A stretch of 64,000 bases of DNA from Vibrio mexicanus (lineage in GTDB: Bacteria > Pseudomonadota > Gammaproteobacteria > Enterobacterales > Vibrionaceae), in the NCBI RefSeq assembly GCF_001012815.1, contig NZ_JYJP01000073.1, forward strand, positions 1 to 64,000, in the 5' to 3' direction. The notes below the pieces were generated by a model. The model was not told the DNA's origin. It did no database searches and was given only the letters and a program-made list of their open reading frames with translations. Position 1 is the first letter of the stretch; each line of letters starts with the position of its first letter. The position numbers and the translations under genes are program-made. This document shows positions 53,502 to 62,987 of the stretch, piece after piece.

Positions 53502-53537
53502 ACTGATTCCTTAAATACTTTGACTAACAGGCTTGGA

Positions 53538-54911
53538 TTAATAGAAAAGCTGCATCACGGACGCGAACGTCTGGTTCGCTGCATTGATCACCTGCAAGTT
53601 GGCTTGATACGCCTGCTGGTATTTCATCAAGTTCACCGCTTCTTCGTCCATGTTGACGCCACTAGTGCCCGACTTCTCTACCGTTGCTTGCACATAGATG
53701 TTGCCTGCTGCCTGATAATCAGATTGAGCCTGACGCGACTTAACCGCGATATCCCCGACCAGAGAGGTGTAAGCACCACCTAACGTCTGTGAGCCAAGGT
53801 GGCCAATCTCAAACTCCTGATCTTGAATCTCAATCAGCTTGAGCAAGTTACCGTTACAACCTGCTGTGCCATCTTCCGACAGCGCGAGATCTTCAGGTTT
53901 AAAATCAGGGTCAATCGATAAGGTCGATGCAGGATTATCTGGATCAAAGATAAATAGAGGTTTACCCGGTTCACCATTTAAGTCAAAACCTTGAGAGAGC
54001 TGGTCGTTAAAGGCGGTCGCAAACTCATAAGCGATGTCATTAATGACTTCCATTGCTGGCTTAAGCACATCATATTCGTAGTCATCCAATGCGCCTAATG
54101 CCCCTCCAATATCCCCCGTGAGCGGGAAGTCTTGACCGTTAAAGCTCAGTGTCAAAACAGTACTTTGGGGGTTATTCGGATCCGTTTCCACTCCAAACTG
54201 CGCGGTTTGATTACCACTGATCAGCGGCTGACCATTCGGTAGCGATAATTCAATAGTGCCATCACCAGCGTCAGTAGTGCGTACTTCAACGATTTCTGAC
54301 AACTGTGTAATTAATACATCACGCTCATCTTGCAGAGCTGAAGTGTTAGCCCCTGTCGCTTCTCCTTTACGAATCTCTTCGTTCAGCTGACTAATATTCG
54401 TCAGGAGGCTATTGGCTTGCGCCACTGCCGATGTACGCTGCTGGTTAAGATCGGAATATTGCCCATCAAGCGAATTACTCAACTGGTTAAAGCGATTAGC
54501 CAGGGCTTCCGCTTCACTGATAATCTGAGTACGGTTTGCCGAACTATAAGGTGTTGGACTAGAGCCGTTCAGCGCAGAGAAAAAACTGTTGAAGCCTTGA
54601 TCGATGTCCATCGAATCTGCCGCAAGTAGCGTTTCAAGCCTAACAAGTTGCTGAGCCGACGTTGACGTAGAGCCTATCAAGGAGCTCGCACGAAACAGCT
54701 GATTGGTTTGGTAGTCATCGGTAATGCGGCGAATGCTGTTTACGCTCACACCATTACCCGCATCACCCATAGACTGAGGTCCAACGGTACCAAACACTGC
54801 TTGCTGGCGGCTGTAACCTGGGGTGTTAATGTTGGCGACGTTTTGCGCCGTCACATTCATACCCACTTGGCTAGCGGTCACCCCTGATAAACCGATATTC
54901 ATCAAACTCAT
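53538..54911 (-). CDS. flgK: Lateral flagellar hook-associated protein FlgK
   Basis: The 457-aa HAP1 protein. The rod-type N terminus MSLMNIGLSGVTASQVGMNVTAQNVANINTPGYSRQ and the C-terminal EEAVNLMKYQQAYQANLQVINAANQTFASVM are diagnostic. It is the first junction protein after the hook. It overlaps flgJ by 4 bp. Confidence 0.95.
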   Translation of the reverse strand: MSLMNIGLSGVTASQVGMNVTAQNVANINTPGYSRQQAVFGTVGPQSMGDAGNGVSVNSIRRITDDYQTNQLFRASSLIGSTSTSAQQLVRLETLLAADSMDIDQGFNSFFSALNGSSPTPYSSANRTQIISEAEALANRFNQLSNSLDGQYSDLNQQRTSAVAQANSLLTNISQLNEEIRKGEATGANTSALQDERDVLITQLSEIVEVRTTDAGDGTIELSLPNGQPLISGNQTAQFGVETDPNNPQSTVLTLSFNGQDFPLTGDIGGALGALDDYEYDVLKPAMEVINDIAYEFATAFNDQLSQGFDLNGEPGKPLFIFDPDNPASTLSIDPDFKPEDLALSEDGTAGCNGNLLKLIEIQDQEFEIGHLGSQTLGGAYTSLVGDIAVKSRQAQSDYQAAGNIYVQATVEKSGTSGVNMDEEAVNLMKYQQAYQANLQVINAANQTFASVMQLFY

Positions 54912-55471
54912 ACTGCTGACTCCTTATCATTCACTAGCGACTCGTTGACTAAAAGCAGAGGCTGATGAAATGCTCGTGTACTGTGAGCCGCGACTGTTGT
55001 CGGCTCCTGAGAATATAAAGCGACCGTGTCGTCGGTTTCCTTAAATGGATTCGATGTCATTTGCGCATTTTGCTCGCTTATACCGCGCTTTGAAAGCTGT
55101 TCGACAATGGATTCCGCCAATCCAAGACGACCTTTGGCCATTTCAATTGAAAGCTGACCATCAAAAAACTCCTGATAGGTACTCAGCTCGCGGCTACTAA
55201 ACAGTGGGTTATTCTCATCGTTGCTCAGTGCTTCACTAGCCTGACGCATCTGCTTGAGCACCATCTGTAAGAACATGGACTCAAACTGCTCGGCCACGCC
55301 CTGCAGGGCCTGTTGCTCGTCGGCTAGCTTCAGATCGTTCAAACTGCGGCTGTCGAACGTGGTGACTGTGCCTATCCCGTTCTGGCTAATATCGTTGGGC
55401 GCAATTTGGTTGGCCCGTGAGTGGATTGATTGCAGAGCCAGCGGATTCACTGGAAGTGTGGTTACTGTCAT
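54908..55471 (-). CDS. flgJ: FlgJ, rod-binding domain only
   Basis: The 187-aa protein has the rod-capping domain (LQGVAEQFESMFLQMVLKQMRQA, FDGQLSIEMAKGRLGLAESIVEQL). It stops before the C-terminal glucosaminidase domain that makes polar FlgJ about 310 aa. The peptidoglycan must therefore be opened by another enzyme, or this FlgJ only caps the growing rod. It lies between flgI and flgK with no sign of a break: no hydrolase remnant follows. Confidence 0.88.
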   Translation of the reverse strand: MTVTTLPVNPLALQSIHSRANQIAPNDISQNGIGTVTTFDSRSLNDLKLADEQQALQGVAEQFESMFLQMVLKQMRQASEALSNDENNPLFSSRELSTYQEFFDGQLSIEMAKGRLGLAESIVEQLSKRGISEQNAQMTSNPFKETDDTVALYSQEPTTVAAHSTRAFHQPLLLVNESLVNDKESAV

Positions 55472-55480
55472 CTTTACTTC

Positions 55481-56620
55481 CTATATCACAACCAGTTCAG
55501 CATTCAGCGCACCCGCCGTATTGAGTGCTTGCAGAATCGCCATCACATCATCGGGAGAAGCCCCTAAGCTATTGACTGCGTTAACGATCGTCTCCAACTC
55601 AACCCCTTCAGGCCAAATAAACATTGGATTGCGCTCTTGATTTATATCGATGTCCGATTCAGGAACAATGGCGGTGTTACCACCAGCAAAGGCATTGGGC
55701 TGGCTGACGTTAAATGACTCGCCAATGGTCACGGTTAAGTTGCCATGACTCACCGCCGCACGACCAATCTGAACCCCTTGACCAACCACGACGGTGCCGG
55801 TTCGGGTGTTAAACACCACTCGCGCACGTTGTCGGCCAATATCGACCTTCATCTCTTCCAGCATCGACATAAAAACCACACGCTGCTCAAAATCTTCCGG
55901 CGCTTGCAACTCAACTCGCGCATGACTTAGTGCCACTGCCGTGTCTGGGCCAAACATTTCATCCACAGTGCGCGAGATATTGCGCGCCGTGGTGAAGTTT
56001 GGTTGCAGTAGATTTAGAGTAATCAGTGGCTTGGTGGCAAAATCCGAGGGAATTTCACGCTCAATAATCGCCCCTGATGGAATGCGACCACTGGTTGGCA
56101 CATTCACGGTAATGCTAGAACCTGTGCGACCTTCCGCTTTGATGCCGCCAACCACCAAGTTGCCTTGTGCCACCGCGTATACTTGACCATCAATGGCACG
56201 CATTGGCGTCATGAGAAGTGAACCACCGCGCAAGCTTTTGGCATCACCGATCGACGAGACCGTGATATCAATAGTTTGCCCTTTGCCTGTCAAAGGTGGG
56301 ATTGATGCGTGAACACTCACCGCCGCCACGTTACGTAGTTTTGGATCGATTTTGTCATCGAGCTGCAAGCCGAACTGGCGCAACATATTGGTGACCGACT
56401 GACTGGTGAACTTCACTTGGTTACGATCGCCTGTTCCGTCGAGACCGACCACTAAGCCATAACCTATCAATTGGTTTTCACGCAACCCCTGAATGTCAAC
56501 CAAATCAATCAAGTAGCGCTCATTGGCAGATGCATTCGCCGAATCCGTCGCGTGGCTTGGCATCACCACCAGCAAAGACGCCAGCGCCAAGAAAAGCATG
56601 GAAATGTATTTCGATTTCAT
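55481..56620 (-). CDS. flgI: Lateral flagellar P-ring protein FlgI
   Basis: The 379-aa periplasmic protein has a signal peptide ([19 protein letters not shown]). It forms the peptidoglycan ring around the rod. Family blocks include [31 protein letters not shown] and the C-terminal [26 protein letters not shown]. FlgA is the chaperone for this protein; its lateral copy lies at 61836-62623. Only 10 bp from flgJ. Confidence 0.96.
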   Translation of the reverse strand: MKSKYISMLFLALASLLVVMPSHATDSANASANERYLIDLVDIQGLRENQLIGYGLVVGLDGTGDRNQVKFTSQSVTNMLRQFGLQLDDKIDPKLRNVAAVSVHASIPPLTGKGQTIDITVSSIGDAKSLRGGSLLMTPMRAIDGQVYAVAQGNLVVGGIKAEGRTGSSITVNVPTSGRIPSGAIIEREIPSDFATKPLITLNLLQPNFTTARNISRTVDEMFGPDTAVALSHARVELQAPEDFEQRVVFMSMLEEMKVDIGRQRARVVFNTRTGTVVVGQGVQIGRAAVSHGNLTVTIGESFNVSQPNAFAGGNTAIVPESDIDINQERNPMFIWPEGVELETIVNAVNSLGASPDDVMAILQALNTAGALNAELVVI

Positions 56621-56629
56621 CGCGACCTC

Positions 56630-57307
56630 TTAGAATGGGAATAACGGATTAACGAACAGCTTGGTTAGCCAACCTGCTTCGTTGGCATCAGCCAGAACTC
56701 CGCTTTGTGAGTAGGTAATTCGAGCATCACCGACGCGTTGCGAAGAAATTTCGTTGCCGTTGTTGATGTCGTCTACGCGCACCAACCCGTTAAGACGAAT
56801 AAACTCATCCCCCTGATTGAGGCGAATCCATTTCTCGCCTTTGATGCGTAGCACCCCGTTTGGCAGAACTTCGTGCACCATCACGGTGATCGAACCACGC
56901 AAAGAGTTTCGCTGAGAACTGGCCGAGCTGCCGCGAAAATCCCTATCACCAGAGAGATCACCCGATGCCGCGCCTGAGCTACTGCCCGTATCATAAGATC
57001 CACCCAAACCGACCGACGAGTTTTTACCGAAGTTGGTGTCGGCCTGTTTGCTAGAGCGTGTATCTTCATCGAGCGATACCGTGAGAATGTCGCCCACTCG
57101 GTACGCACGGCGATCTTGGAACAACGTCCAGATATAGCCGTCTCGGTAAACAGAGCCTGAAGTCGCATCAGGTAGTGAGTAGTCTAATTGGGGCGGCGCA
57201 TAAACATCGTCGTCTGGCGACGGTCTATCATCAATCAGTGAGGTGTTGTTTGCAGCACACCCCACCAGCATCCATGCACTACACAACAGTGCCAGCCATC
57301 TCAGCAT
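56630..57307 (-). CDS. flgH: Lateral flagellar L-ring lipoprotein FlgH
   Basis: The 225-aa lipoprotein with lipobox LVGC (Cys near residue 17) forms the outer-membrane ring. Typical blocks: SLWTLFQD-like GYIWTLFQDRRAYRVGD, LTVSLDEDTRSSKQADTNF and IKGEKWIRLNQGDEFIRLNGLVR. It lies 10 bp upstream of flgI and 18 bp after flgG. The frame is intact. Confidence 0.95.
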   Translation of the reverse strand: MLRWLALLCSAWMLVGCAANNTSLIDDRPSPDDDVYAPPQLDYSLPDATSGSVYRDGYIWTLFQDRRAYRVGDILTVSLDEDTRSSKQADTNFGKNSSVGLGGSYDTGSSSGAASGDLSGDRDFRGSSASSQRNSLRGSITVMVHEVLPNGVLRIKGEKWIRLNQGDEFIRLNGLVRVDDINNGNEISSQRVGDARITYSQSGVLADANEAGWLTKLFVNPLFPF

Positions 57308-57325
57308 TAGTGATTACCCTATCGA

Positions 57326-58111
57326 TTAAAGAACTTGGTTAATGTACTGCAGCATCTCATCCGACGAAGAGAGGGCCTTAGCATTCATTTCGTAGCCACG
57401 CTGAGTGGTAATCATGTCCACCATCTCTTCAACCACCTGAACATTTGAGCCTTCTAGAACGCCCTGCTTCAGCTGACCGAACGCACCTTCACCCGCAATG
57501 CCATCAATCGCTTCACCACTAGAAGCAGTCTGGCGATACATATTGCCACCAAGCGCCTCTAGACCGGCTGGGTTGATGAAGTTGGCTAGTGTGATCTGGC
57601 CTAAGTCTTGTGGGAAATCGCTGTTTGCCACTTTTGCTGAAACCGTACCGTCGTTACCAATGGTGATGGTTTCCGCATCTTCTGGTACTTGGATACCTTG
57701 CGCCAATGGCAAGCCTTGTGCGGTCACCAACATGCCTTCAGAGTTCAAGTGGAACTGACCGTTACGAGTGTAAGTAAGCTCACCGTCGGCCGTTTCCAAC
57801 TCGAAGAAACCTTGGCCATCAATCGCCACATCTAAGCTTTGATTGGTGGTTTGATACATGCCTTCGGTGAACACTTTTTGCGTACCGACCACACGTACAC
57901 CCGAACCAAGTTGAATGCCACTTGGCAGCTCGTTCACTTCATCGACCATCGCACCAGGTTGGCGCTGAATTTGGTAGAACAAGTCTTCAAATGCGACGCG
58001 ATCGCGCTTGTAGCCAACGGTATTCACGTTAGCTAAGTTATTGGAAATTGTCGCCATCTTGGCGTCTTGAGCGGCGAGGCCGGTTTTACTAATCCATAAT
58101 GCTGCGTTCAT
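57326..58111 (-). CDS. flgG: Lateral flagellar distal rod protein FlgG
   Basis: The 261-aa distal rod subunit has the flagellar rod/hook signatures at both ends: ALWISKTGLAAQDAKMATISNNLANVNTVGYKRDR and VVEEMVDMITTQRGYEMNAKALSSSDEMLQYIN. In the operon it follows flgF by 10 bp. Confidence 0.96.
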   Translation of the reverse strand: MNAALWISKTGLAAQDAKMATISNNLANVNTVGYKRDRVAFEDLFYQIQRQPGAMVDEVNELPSGIQLGSGVRVVGTQKVFTEGMYQTTNQSLDVAIDGQGFFELETADGELTYTRNGQFHLNSEGMLVTAQGLPLAQGIQVPEDAETITIGNDGTVSAKVANSDFPQDLGQITLANFINPAGLEALGGNMYRQTASSGEAIDGIAGEGAFGQLKQGVLEGSNVQVVEEMVDMITTQRGYEMNAKALSSSDEMLQYINQVL

Positions 58112-58121
58112 GTTGTTTCCT

Positions 58122-58853
58122 CTACGCTCTAACTAATCGGTTGCCCGCTTCAGCAATCTTTTCAGCGGTTTGCATCATCTTTAACTGCATTTCAAAATTA
58201 CGGCTCAGCTGCATGGATGCGACCATCTCTTCCACCGCCACCACATTGCTCTGCTCTAAAAAGCCAGACACCATGGTCACTTGACCATCTTCCGCCGCAG
58301 CAAAGGCTTCTTCGCTACCAAAAAAGCCTGTTTCAAGTTTTTGCAGCTCGGCGGTATCAGGGTTAACCAGCTTGACCTGACCCACTTCAATCGCCAGTGC
58401 TTCCCCTTCCGGCACTATGTTGATCGCGCCATTGGCTCCAAACTCGATTGAGCTATAAAGCGGTACGTTAAGCATCTCGCCGTTATTGCCTAGTAGCGGC
58501 ATGTCGTTAATCGACAAATCGCCTTCTGGACTGCGCTCAACATTACCTGCGCGGGTATACACCTCGCGGCCATCGTCGGTTTGCAGGGCAAAGAAGCCGT
58601 CCCCACGGATCGCTAGGTCTAGTTCACGACCTGTTTGCTGCAGTGCTCCGGCATCAAAACGAGTACCGCTGGTTTGCGGTTGCACAAGTGCGCGAGTGTC
58701 GTAAGCGCCACCTTGTACTGCGAATGCTTGTGCACGCTCCATGTCGGCACGGAAACCGTGGGTATTAATGTTAGCGAGGTTATTGGTGGTAATTTGCTGC
58801 GCGGTAAACACCCGCGCTGCACCGCTGGCTGCGGTATAAATCATCTTATCCAT
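58122..58853 (-). CDS. flgF: Lateral flagellar proximal rod protein FlgF
   Basis: The 243-aa rod subunit has an N terminus MDKMIYTAASGAARVFTAQQITTNNLANINTHGFRA and a C terminus VAVEEMVASMQLSRNFEMQLKMMQTAEKI. It is one of four rod proteins (FlgB, C, F, G) present in this block. Twelve bp separate it from flgE. Confidence 0.95.
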   Translation of the reverse strand: MDKMIYTAASGAARVFTAQQITTNNLANINTHGFRADMERAQAFAVQGGAYDTRALVQPQTSGTRFDAGALQQTGRELDLAIRGDGFFALQTDDGREVYTRAGNVERSPEGDLSINDMPLLGNNGEMLNVPLYSSIEFGANGAINIVPEGEALAIEVGQVKLVNPDTAELQKLETGFFGSEEAFAAAEDGQVTMVSGFLEQSNVVAVEEMVASMQLSRNFEMQLKMMQTAEKIAEAGNRLVRA

Positions 58854-58865
58854 GCGATGTTAGCC

Positions 58866-60056
58866 CTACAGGTTGAACAGCACTTGAGTGAGTTGCTGCT
58901 GCGTAGATAGTGATTGTGCGTTCGCTTGATAGTTGCGCTGCGCCGTCATCAAGCCAACCAGCTCGCCCGTTAAGTCAACGTTCGACTCTTCTAGGTAACC
59001 TGCGTTAAGTGAACCCAATGTTCCTGTACCCGGCGCACCCACTAAAGGCTGGCCCGATGCTTGAGTGGCCGACCAAGCAGTATCACTCACCTGTACTAAA
59101 CCACCGTTATTTGGGAAGTCTGCTAGAATGACTTGACCCTGAATCATTTGCTCACCATTGCTGTAGTTGGCAAACAAGTAACCATCTTCATCGATAGAAA
59201 TTCCTGTGAGCTCACCTGCGGTATGGCCGTCAGAACGGTTAGTTGATACGGCAAAGTCGCTACCAAACTGAGTAGTGCCAGATATCGAGAGGTCAAACTG
59301 AAGCTCTGATGCTCCTGTCTCTGGCATGTAGGTCAATGCAATAGAATCTGTAGGTGTCACTAGGCTGCCATTGCTATCAAATTCAAGGGTTGTGGAATCA
59401 GCCCCAAAATCTTCACCATTCATGCGGTAATGCACTTCCCACTCATTATCATCCGTCTTAACAAAGTACTGAGTCATAGTGTGCTCATTACCCAATGAGT
59501 CGAATACCGTCGTGGTGTACGACGAGTTGTAGCTATCACTGTCTTCTGGATCGAAGTCGATATCGGTATCAATTGGTGTCGCGCCAGCATCCAAGTTAGC
59601 CGCAAAAACCACACTACCCGTTGCTTTGGCAGGAACAGAACCGGTTTGAACTTGAAGATCGCTCACCGAACCGGTCATTACGTTGCCATTGGCATCTACG
59701 CTATAACCTTGCAGGCGGTGACCTGCACTGTTGACGATGTAGTTATCTTTGTCTTGGTGGAACATGCCAGCGCGGCTATACATAGTGCTACCGTCAGAGT
59801 CCTGTAGAACAAAGAAACCACTGCCACCAATCGCCAAATCTGTTGAACGGCCTGTCATCACCATGTTGGCGCCATTAAAGCTCTGAGAGACTGCAGACAT
59901 CTCAACACCACCACCCATGCCACCATTCATCACAGCAGCAAACTCCGCGCGAGAAGACTTGTAACCAACGGTTGATACGTTAGCAATGTTGTTACTGATG
60001 GTATTCAATTCCTGAGAAGTGGAGTTCAAGCCACTCATTGCAATATTAAAGCTCAT
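58866..60056 (-). CDS. flgE: Lateral flagellar hook protein FlgE
   Basis: The 396-aa hook subunit begins with MSFNIAMSGLNSTSQELNTISNNIANVSTVGYKSSR and ends with LTGELVGLMTAQRNYQANAQSLSTQQQLTQVLFNL. The central part has the hook D1 domains. Its length is close to the family average of about 400. It is assembled under the FlgD cap, which is encoded 50 bp upstream. Confidence 0.96.
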   Translation of the reverse strand: MSFNIAMSGLNSTSQELNTISNNIANVSTVGYKSSRAEFAAVMNGGMGGGVEMSAVSQSFNGANMVMTGRSTDLAIGGSGFFVLQDSDGSTMYSRAGMFHQDKDNYIVNSAGHRLQGYSVDANGNVMTGSVSDLQVQTGSVPAKATGSVVFAANLDAGATPIDTDIDFDPEDSDSYNSSYTTTVFDSLGNEHTMTQYFVKTDDNEWEVHYRMNGEDFGADSTTLEFDSNGSLVTPTDSIALTYMPETGASELQFDLSISGTTQFGSDFAVSTNRSDGHTAGELTGISIDEDGYLFANYSNGEQMIQGQVILADFPNNGGLVQVSDTAWSATQASGQPLVGAPGTGTLGSLNAGYLEESNVDLTGELVGLMTAQRNYQANAQSLSTQQQLTQVLFNL

Positions 60057-60106
60057 TGTATTCTTCCTAAATTTTGTGATTCGTAAGCAACTGGGTCATC
60101 TAAGAT

Positions 60107-60811
60107 TTAGCGCCTAGCCAGTCGATTAAAAAATGGGGTTGGTGTCGGGTCGTCACTCGGATCCATTTCGCCATACTGAGTAACTTGGAAAAATGGCACG
60201 TAGCCAACGCCAGCAATTAAGAATTCAGGCGAACCGCCACCCGGTGGGATACGCATCTTCTCAATCGTCCCTTCGAGCATCAACTCTGGGGTGTAGTCCA
60301 TATCATCCGTGACAACGGTTAATTGATAGTGGCCATCGGTTAATCCCAACGCTTTCGGGTCTAGAGTGAAGGCCACTTCGCCCTCTTTATTTGCCCCCAA
60401 GTCCACCGTTTCAATCAACTGATCCGCATCGTCACGAATCTCGATCTTCAAGCTTTCAACCGAGCTGGTTAAATCAATCACACCTTTGTGTGCATCGCCT
60501 TCAAATTCCACTTCGTTGGTTGATACACGTACTTCTTGACCCACCATACCGGCAGTGGTCAGCACCTGAATGTTGTCGAGCAATACCATTTGGTTGGTCA
60601 CGGTTGAGTTCATGTTCTGCATGGTCTCTACTTGGGTCATCTGCGCAAGCTGAGTCATGAACTGGGTGGTATCGAGCGGATCCAGTGGCGTCTGGTTTTG
60701 AATCTGAGCAATCATTAACGTCAGGAAGGTGTTGTCCTGACCACCGTTAGACGCAATTTGACCGTCACTGGTGGTTTGGTTGGATGCCTCATTGGACATA
60801 GCAGCTAACAT
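60107..60811 (-). CDS. flgD: Lateral flagellar hook-capping protein FlgD
   Basis: The 234-aa hook scaffold has the N-terminal block DNTFLTLMIAQIQNQTPLDPLDTTQFMTQLAQMTQVE, which is diagnostic, then a FlgD Ig-like/tudor region (VGQEVRVSTNEVEFEG..). An ATG 12 nt inside (MSNEASN) could also be the start. It lies between flgC (9 bp) and flgE. Confidence 0.93.
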   Translation of the reverse strand: MLAAMSNEASNQTTSDGQIASNGGQDNTFLTLMIAQIQNQTPLDPLDTTQFMTQLAQMTQVETMQNMNSTVTNQMVLLDNIQVLTTAGMVGQEVRVSTNEVEFEGDAHKGVIDLTSSVESLKIEIRDDADQLIETVDLGANKEGEVAFTLDPKALGLTDGHYQLTVVTDDMDYTPELMLEGTIEKMRIPPGGGSPEFLIAGVGYVPFFQVTQYGEMDPSDDPTPTPFFNRLARR

Positions 60812-60820
60812 AATGGCTCC

Positions 60821-61255
60821 TTACTGACCAAGTTTAAGCAGCCCTTGCTGCATACTGCGTGTACGGCTAAGTACATCGACATTGGTTTCAAAACTGCGCG
60901 ACGCCGACATCATGTCTGCCATCTCGTGTACCACATCCACATTGGGATAGAACACATACCCATCCGCATCGGCGATCGGGTTACCCGGCTCATAACGCTT
61001 GTCTAGCTGACCTTCGGTATTCACCACATCCAGCACTTGTACGCGAGCACCTGAAATGGTGTTATTTGGGCTGAAAAGTTGCTGTTGCGACTGCTCGTAA
61101 ACCGTGGCAAACACAGGCTTACGGGCGCGGTATGTGTCGGCTTCTGTGGTGGCTGCAGAGTTGGCATTGGCCAAGTTACTGGCAATGGTATTCAGACGCG
61201 TGGTTTGCGCCGTCATTGCCGAGCCTGCGATCTGATAAATATCTCCAAATGACAT
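60821..61255 (-). CDS. flgC: Lateral flagellar proximal rod protein FlgC
   Basis: The 144-aa rod subunit has IYQIAGSAMTAQTTRLNTIASNLANANSAATTEADTYRARKPVF at the N terminus and NVDVVHEMADMMSASRSFETNVDVLSRTRSMQQGLLKLGQ at the C terminus. It starts 5 bp after the true flgB stop. Confidence 0.95.
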   Translation of the reverse strand: MSFGDIYQIAGSAMTAQTTRLNTIASNLANANSAATTEADTYRARKPVFATVYEQSQQQLFSPNNTISGARVQVLDVVNTEGQLDKRYEPGNPIADADGYVFYPNVDVVHEMADMMSASRSFETNVDVLSRTRSMQQGLLKLGQ

Positions 61256-61260
61256 AGTGA

Positions 61261-61619
61261 TTACTGTCCTGTAATGGCTGTCGACAGCCTCTGAATTTCA
61301 TGTTGAGGAACGTTAAACTGGTTTCAAAATCCATCGCGTTTTGGGCAAACATCGCCTGCTCAACGCCGAGCTCAACCGTGTTGCCATCGATCGAGTTGTT
61401 GTATGGATTGCGGTACATCAACTCGGTATTCGCCGACGATGTGTGCTGAGTGTGGCGCTGCTCAACCTGAGCCAGCGCCGCCTGAAAATCGAAATCTCTC
61501 GCTTTAAACCCAGGGGTATCGACATTTGCCAGGTTTCCTGCGATAACTTTTGAGCGCTCAGCTCTTAAATTCAATGTGTGGGGATGAACGCCAAGCGCAT
61601 TGTCAAAACTGATTGCCAT
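61261..61619 (-). CDS. flgB: Lateral flagellar rod protein FlgB (frame broken near the end)
   Basis: The first rod gene of the operon. LNLRAERSKVIAGNLANVDTPGFKARDFDF is typical. The frame is broken near 61289. Restoring one C (GGCTGTCG to GGCCTGTCG) gives the normal end FRGLSTAITGQ and stop at 61261, about 120 aa; otherwise the protein runs wrongly into flgC. The start is ATG 61619. Divergent from flgA over about 215 bp of control DNA. Confidence 0.93.
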
Positions 61620-61671
61620 TGAGTATCCTTGCCAACAATTACGAAGTTAGGCGCTAGGTATAACAAGATGC

Positions 61672-61689
61672 ATGCCAACATTTAAGCCA
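61672..61689 (-). promoter_or_regulatory. Doubtful sigma-54 promoter of flgB
   Basis: On the minus strand, ATGGCTTAAATGTTGGCA has TGGC and TTGGCA elements but an 11-base gap between GG and GC; 10 is required. Given the many single-base errors here, one extra base is possible. Listed as a candidate only. Confidence 0.25.
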
Positions 61690-61728
61690 TTGTTTTAATT
61701 GAGTTTATTTCACGCACGCAAGCTAGTG

Positions 61729-61758
61729 GGAAGTGTAACTTCCGCTTGATCGGAAGCC
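61729..61758. promoter_or_regulatory. Palindromic activator-like block, copy 2 (flgB/flgA side)
   Basis: The same arrangement of GGAAG, CTTCC and CGGAAG boxes as at 49409-49437: GGAAGTG, then AACTTCCGCTT, then CGGAAG. It lies between the divergent flgB and flgA operons, and a further CGGAAG follows at 61763-61768. This is a candidate LafK enhancer shared by both directions. Confidence 0.65.
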
Positions 61759-61835
61759 ATATCGGAAGGGGGGGAAGTGATGATGAATCACGCCTCAAAT
61801 CATCACCAAAAACAAACAGAGCAGTCGCCAAATTG

Positions 61836-62623
61836 ATGGAATTAATCGTTGCGAAATATCGCCTCAACAAGACGAGGACTAGAACTCAATTAATGGGGCA
61901 GCAGTAGTCGTTTTGGCAACTTTAGGCAGCTCCTTCGCTTGGGCTACTCACTCCTCAAATGACAAAGATAAGCAAGAGAACCAAGCCATTAGCCAATCCT
62001 TGAGAGTTCATGTCGAAACGCTGCTCAAGCAAACCGCGCAGGCCTATGGTTGGCAACTTTCCAATCCTAGCGTTCAAGTGACGCTGCCTTCAGGCAGCCA
62101 TCGCTTAACCTGTTCTCAAGAAGCTGATATCCATCGACGCGATAACCGCCTCTACCCCACTGGTCGACTGCGTTTTACTCTCTCTTGCCCTGATGAAGCC
62201 GCACCTTGGTCAATCCAAGCTCAAGCTTATGTTGATGGTGAGCTGGCCGCGGTTTACGCCGCGCAAACCATCGCCAAAGACGCCGTCATTCAAGCCGATG
62301 ACCTGCGTTTAGGTACAATCTCATTAAGCACACTCAATCGCGGCGTGGTTACCGACCCGAAACGCATCATCCATCAAAGAGCACAACGTCAAATACGCCA
62401 AGGCCAGCTTGTTGCGCCAGAGCGTGTAAGTGAACCTTTTATCGTTCAAAGAGGCGATAAGGTGATCATGGAGGCAAAAGGAGAAGACTTCGCTGCCAGT
62501 ATGGCAGGTATTGCGCTAGAAAACGGATTTCTCAATCAGCAGATCCGAGTAAGAAACAACAGCTCAGGCAAGGTAATCAAAGCCGTCGTCGTTGAGCATG
62601 GAAAAGTACAAACTCTTTTTTAA
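61836..62623 (+). CDS. flgA: Lateral flagellar P-ring chaperone FlgA (frame broken once)
   Basis: A periplasmic chaperone for FlgI. The obvious open frame lacks a proper start. The true N terminus is in the neighbouring frame from ATG 61836 (MELIVAKYRLNKTRTRTQ). One G missing from the GGGG run at 61894-61897 continues it as LMGAAVVVLATLGSSFAWA, a good signal peptide. The protein is then about 263 aa. The SAF domain and FlgA C terminus (AQTIAKDAVIQADDLRLG; GMALENGFLNQQIRVRN-like IALENGFLNQQIRVRNNSSGK) are intact. Confidence 0.9.
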
Positions 62624-62682
62624 GCAGGCTGATTAATTGGTCGTTTGTAATAAGTAACCCAAATAGAGAGAACGAGACCAAG

Positions 62683-62979
62683 ATGAATCCAATTAGCTCA
62701 AATCACCCAAGCCTTGTGAATGCATCTACTCAAAACCAAGAGACGACGGCACCTCGCAAGGAAACCATCGCCGAACAAAAGCTGGCGGAAGTAACGCCAT
62801 TTTCAACCGTGAGCCAGCAAGCTCGCGAGCTTGAATCGATGCAGCAAGAGCTGCGCAGTCTGCCTGATGTAGACCTTGAACGTGTGAATCAGATCCGCGC
62901 CGAACTTCAGCAAGGAACGTTTTCTGTCGATTTGGATGAACTCGCTGGTGCGATTTTCTCAACTCATCACAGCGAGTAA
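62683..62979 (+). CDS. flgM: Lateral anti-sigma-28 factor FlgM
   Basis: The 98-aa protein has a disordered N-terminal part (Ser/Thr/Asn/Gln-rich) and a C-terminal sigma-binding part (LPDVDLERVNQIRAELQQGTFSVDLDELAGAIF). It should hold LafS inactive until the hook is complete and FlgM is exported. It lies 59 bp after flgA and 8 bp before flgN. Confidence 0.92.
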   Translation: MNPISSNHPSLVNASTQNQETTAPRKETIAEQKLAEVTPFSTVSQQARELESMQQELRSLPDVDLERVNQIRAELQQGTFSVDLDELAGAIFSTHHSE

Positions 62980-62987
62980 CCGCGGTA

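Noticed and set aside
61176..61260. FlgB extended into flgC (147 residues)
   Set aside because: The extra tail is flgC sequence in a wrong frame; the normal FlgB end is restored by one C near 61289.
6224..61897. Reading the many split genes as real pseudogenes or as phase-variable switches
   Set aside because: The breaks are single-base, spread over unrelated core genes, and each restored frame is normal. No long repeat tract typical of phase variation is present.
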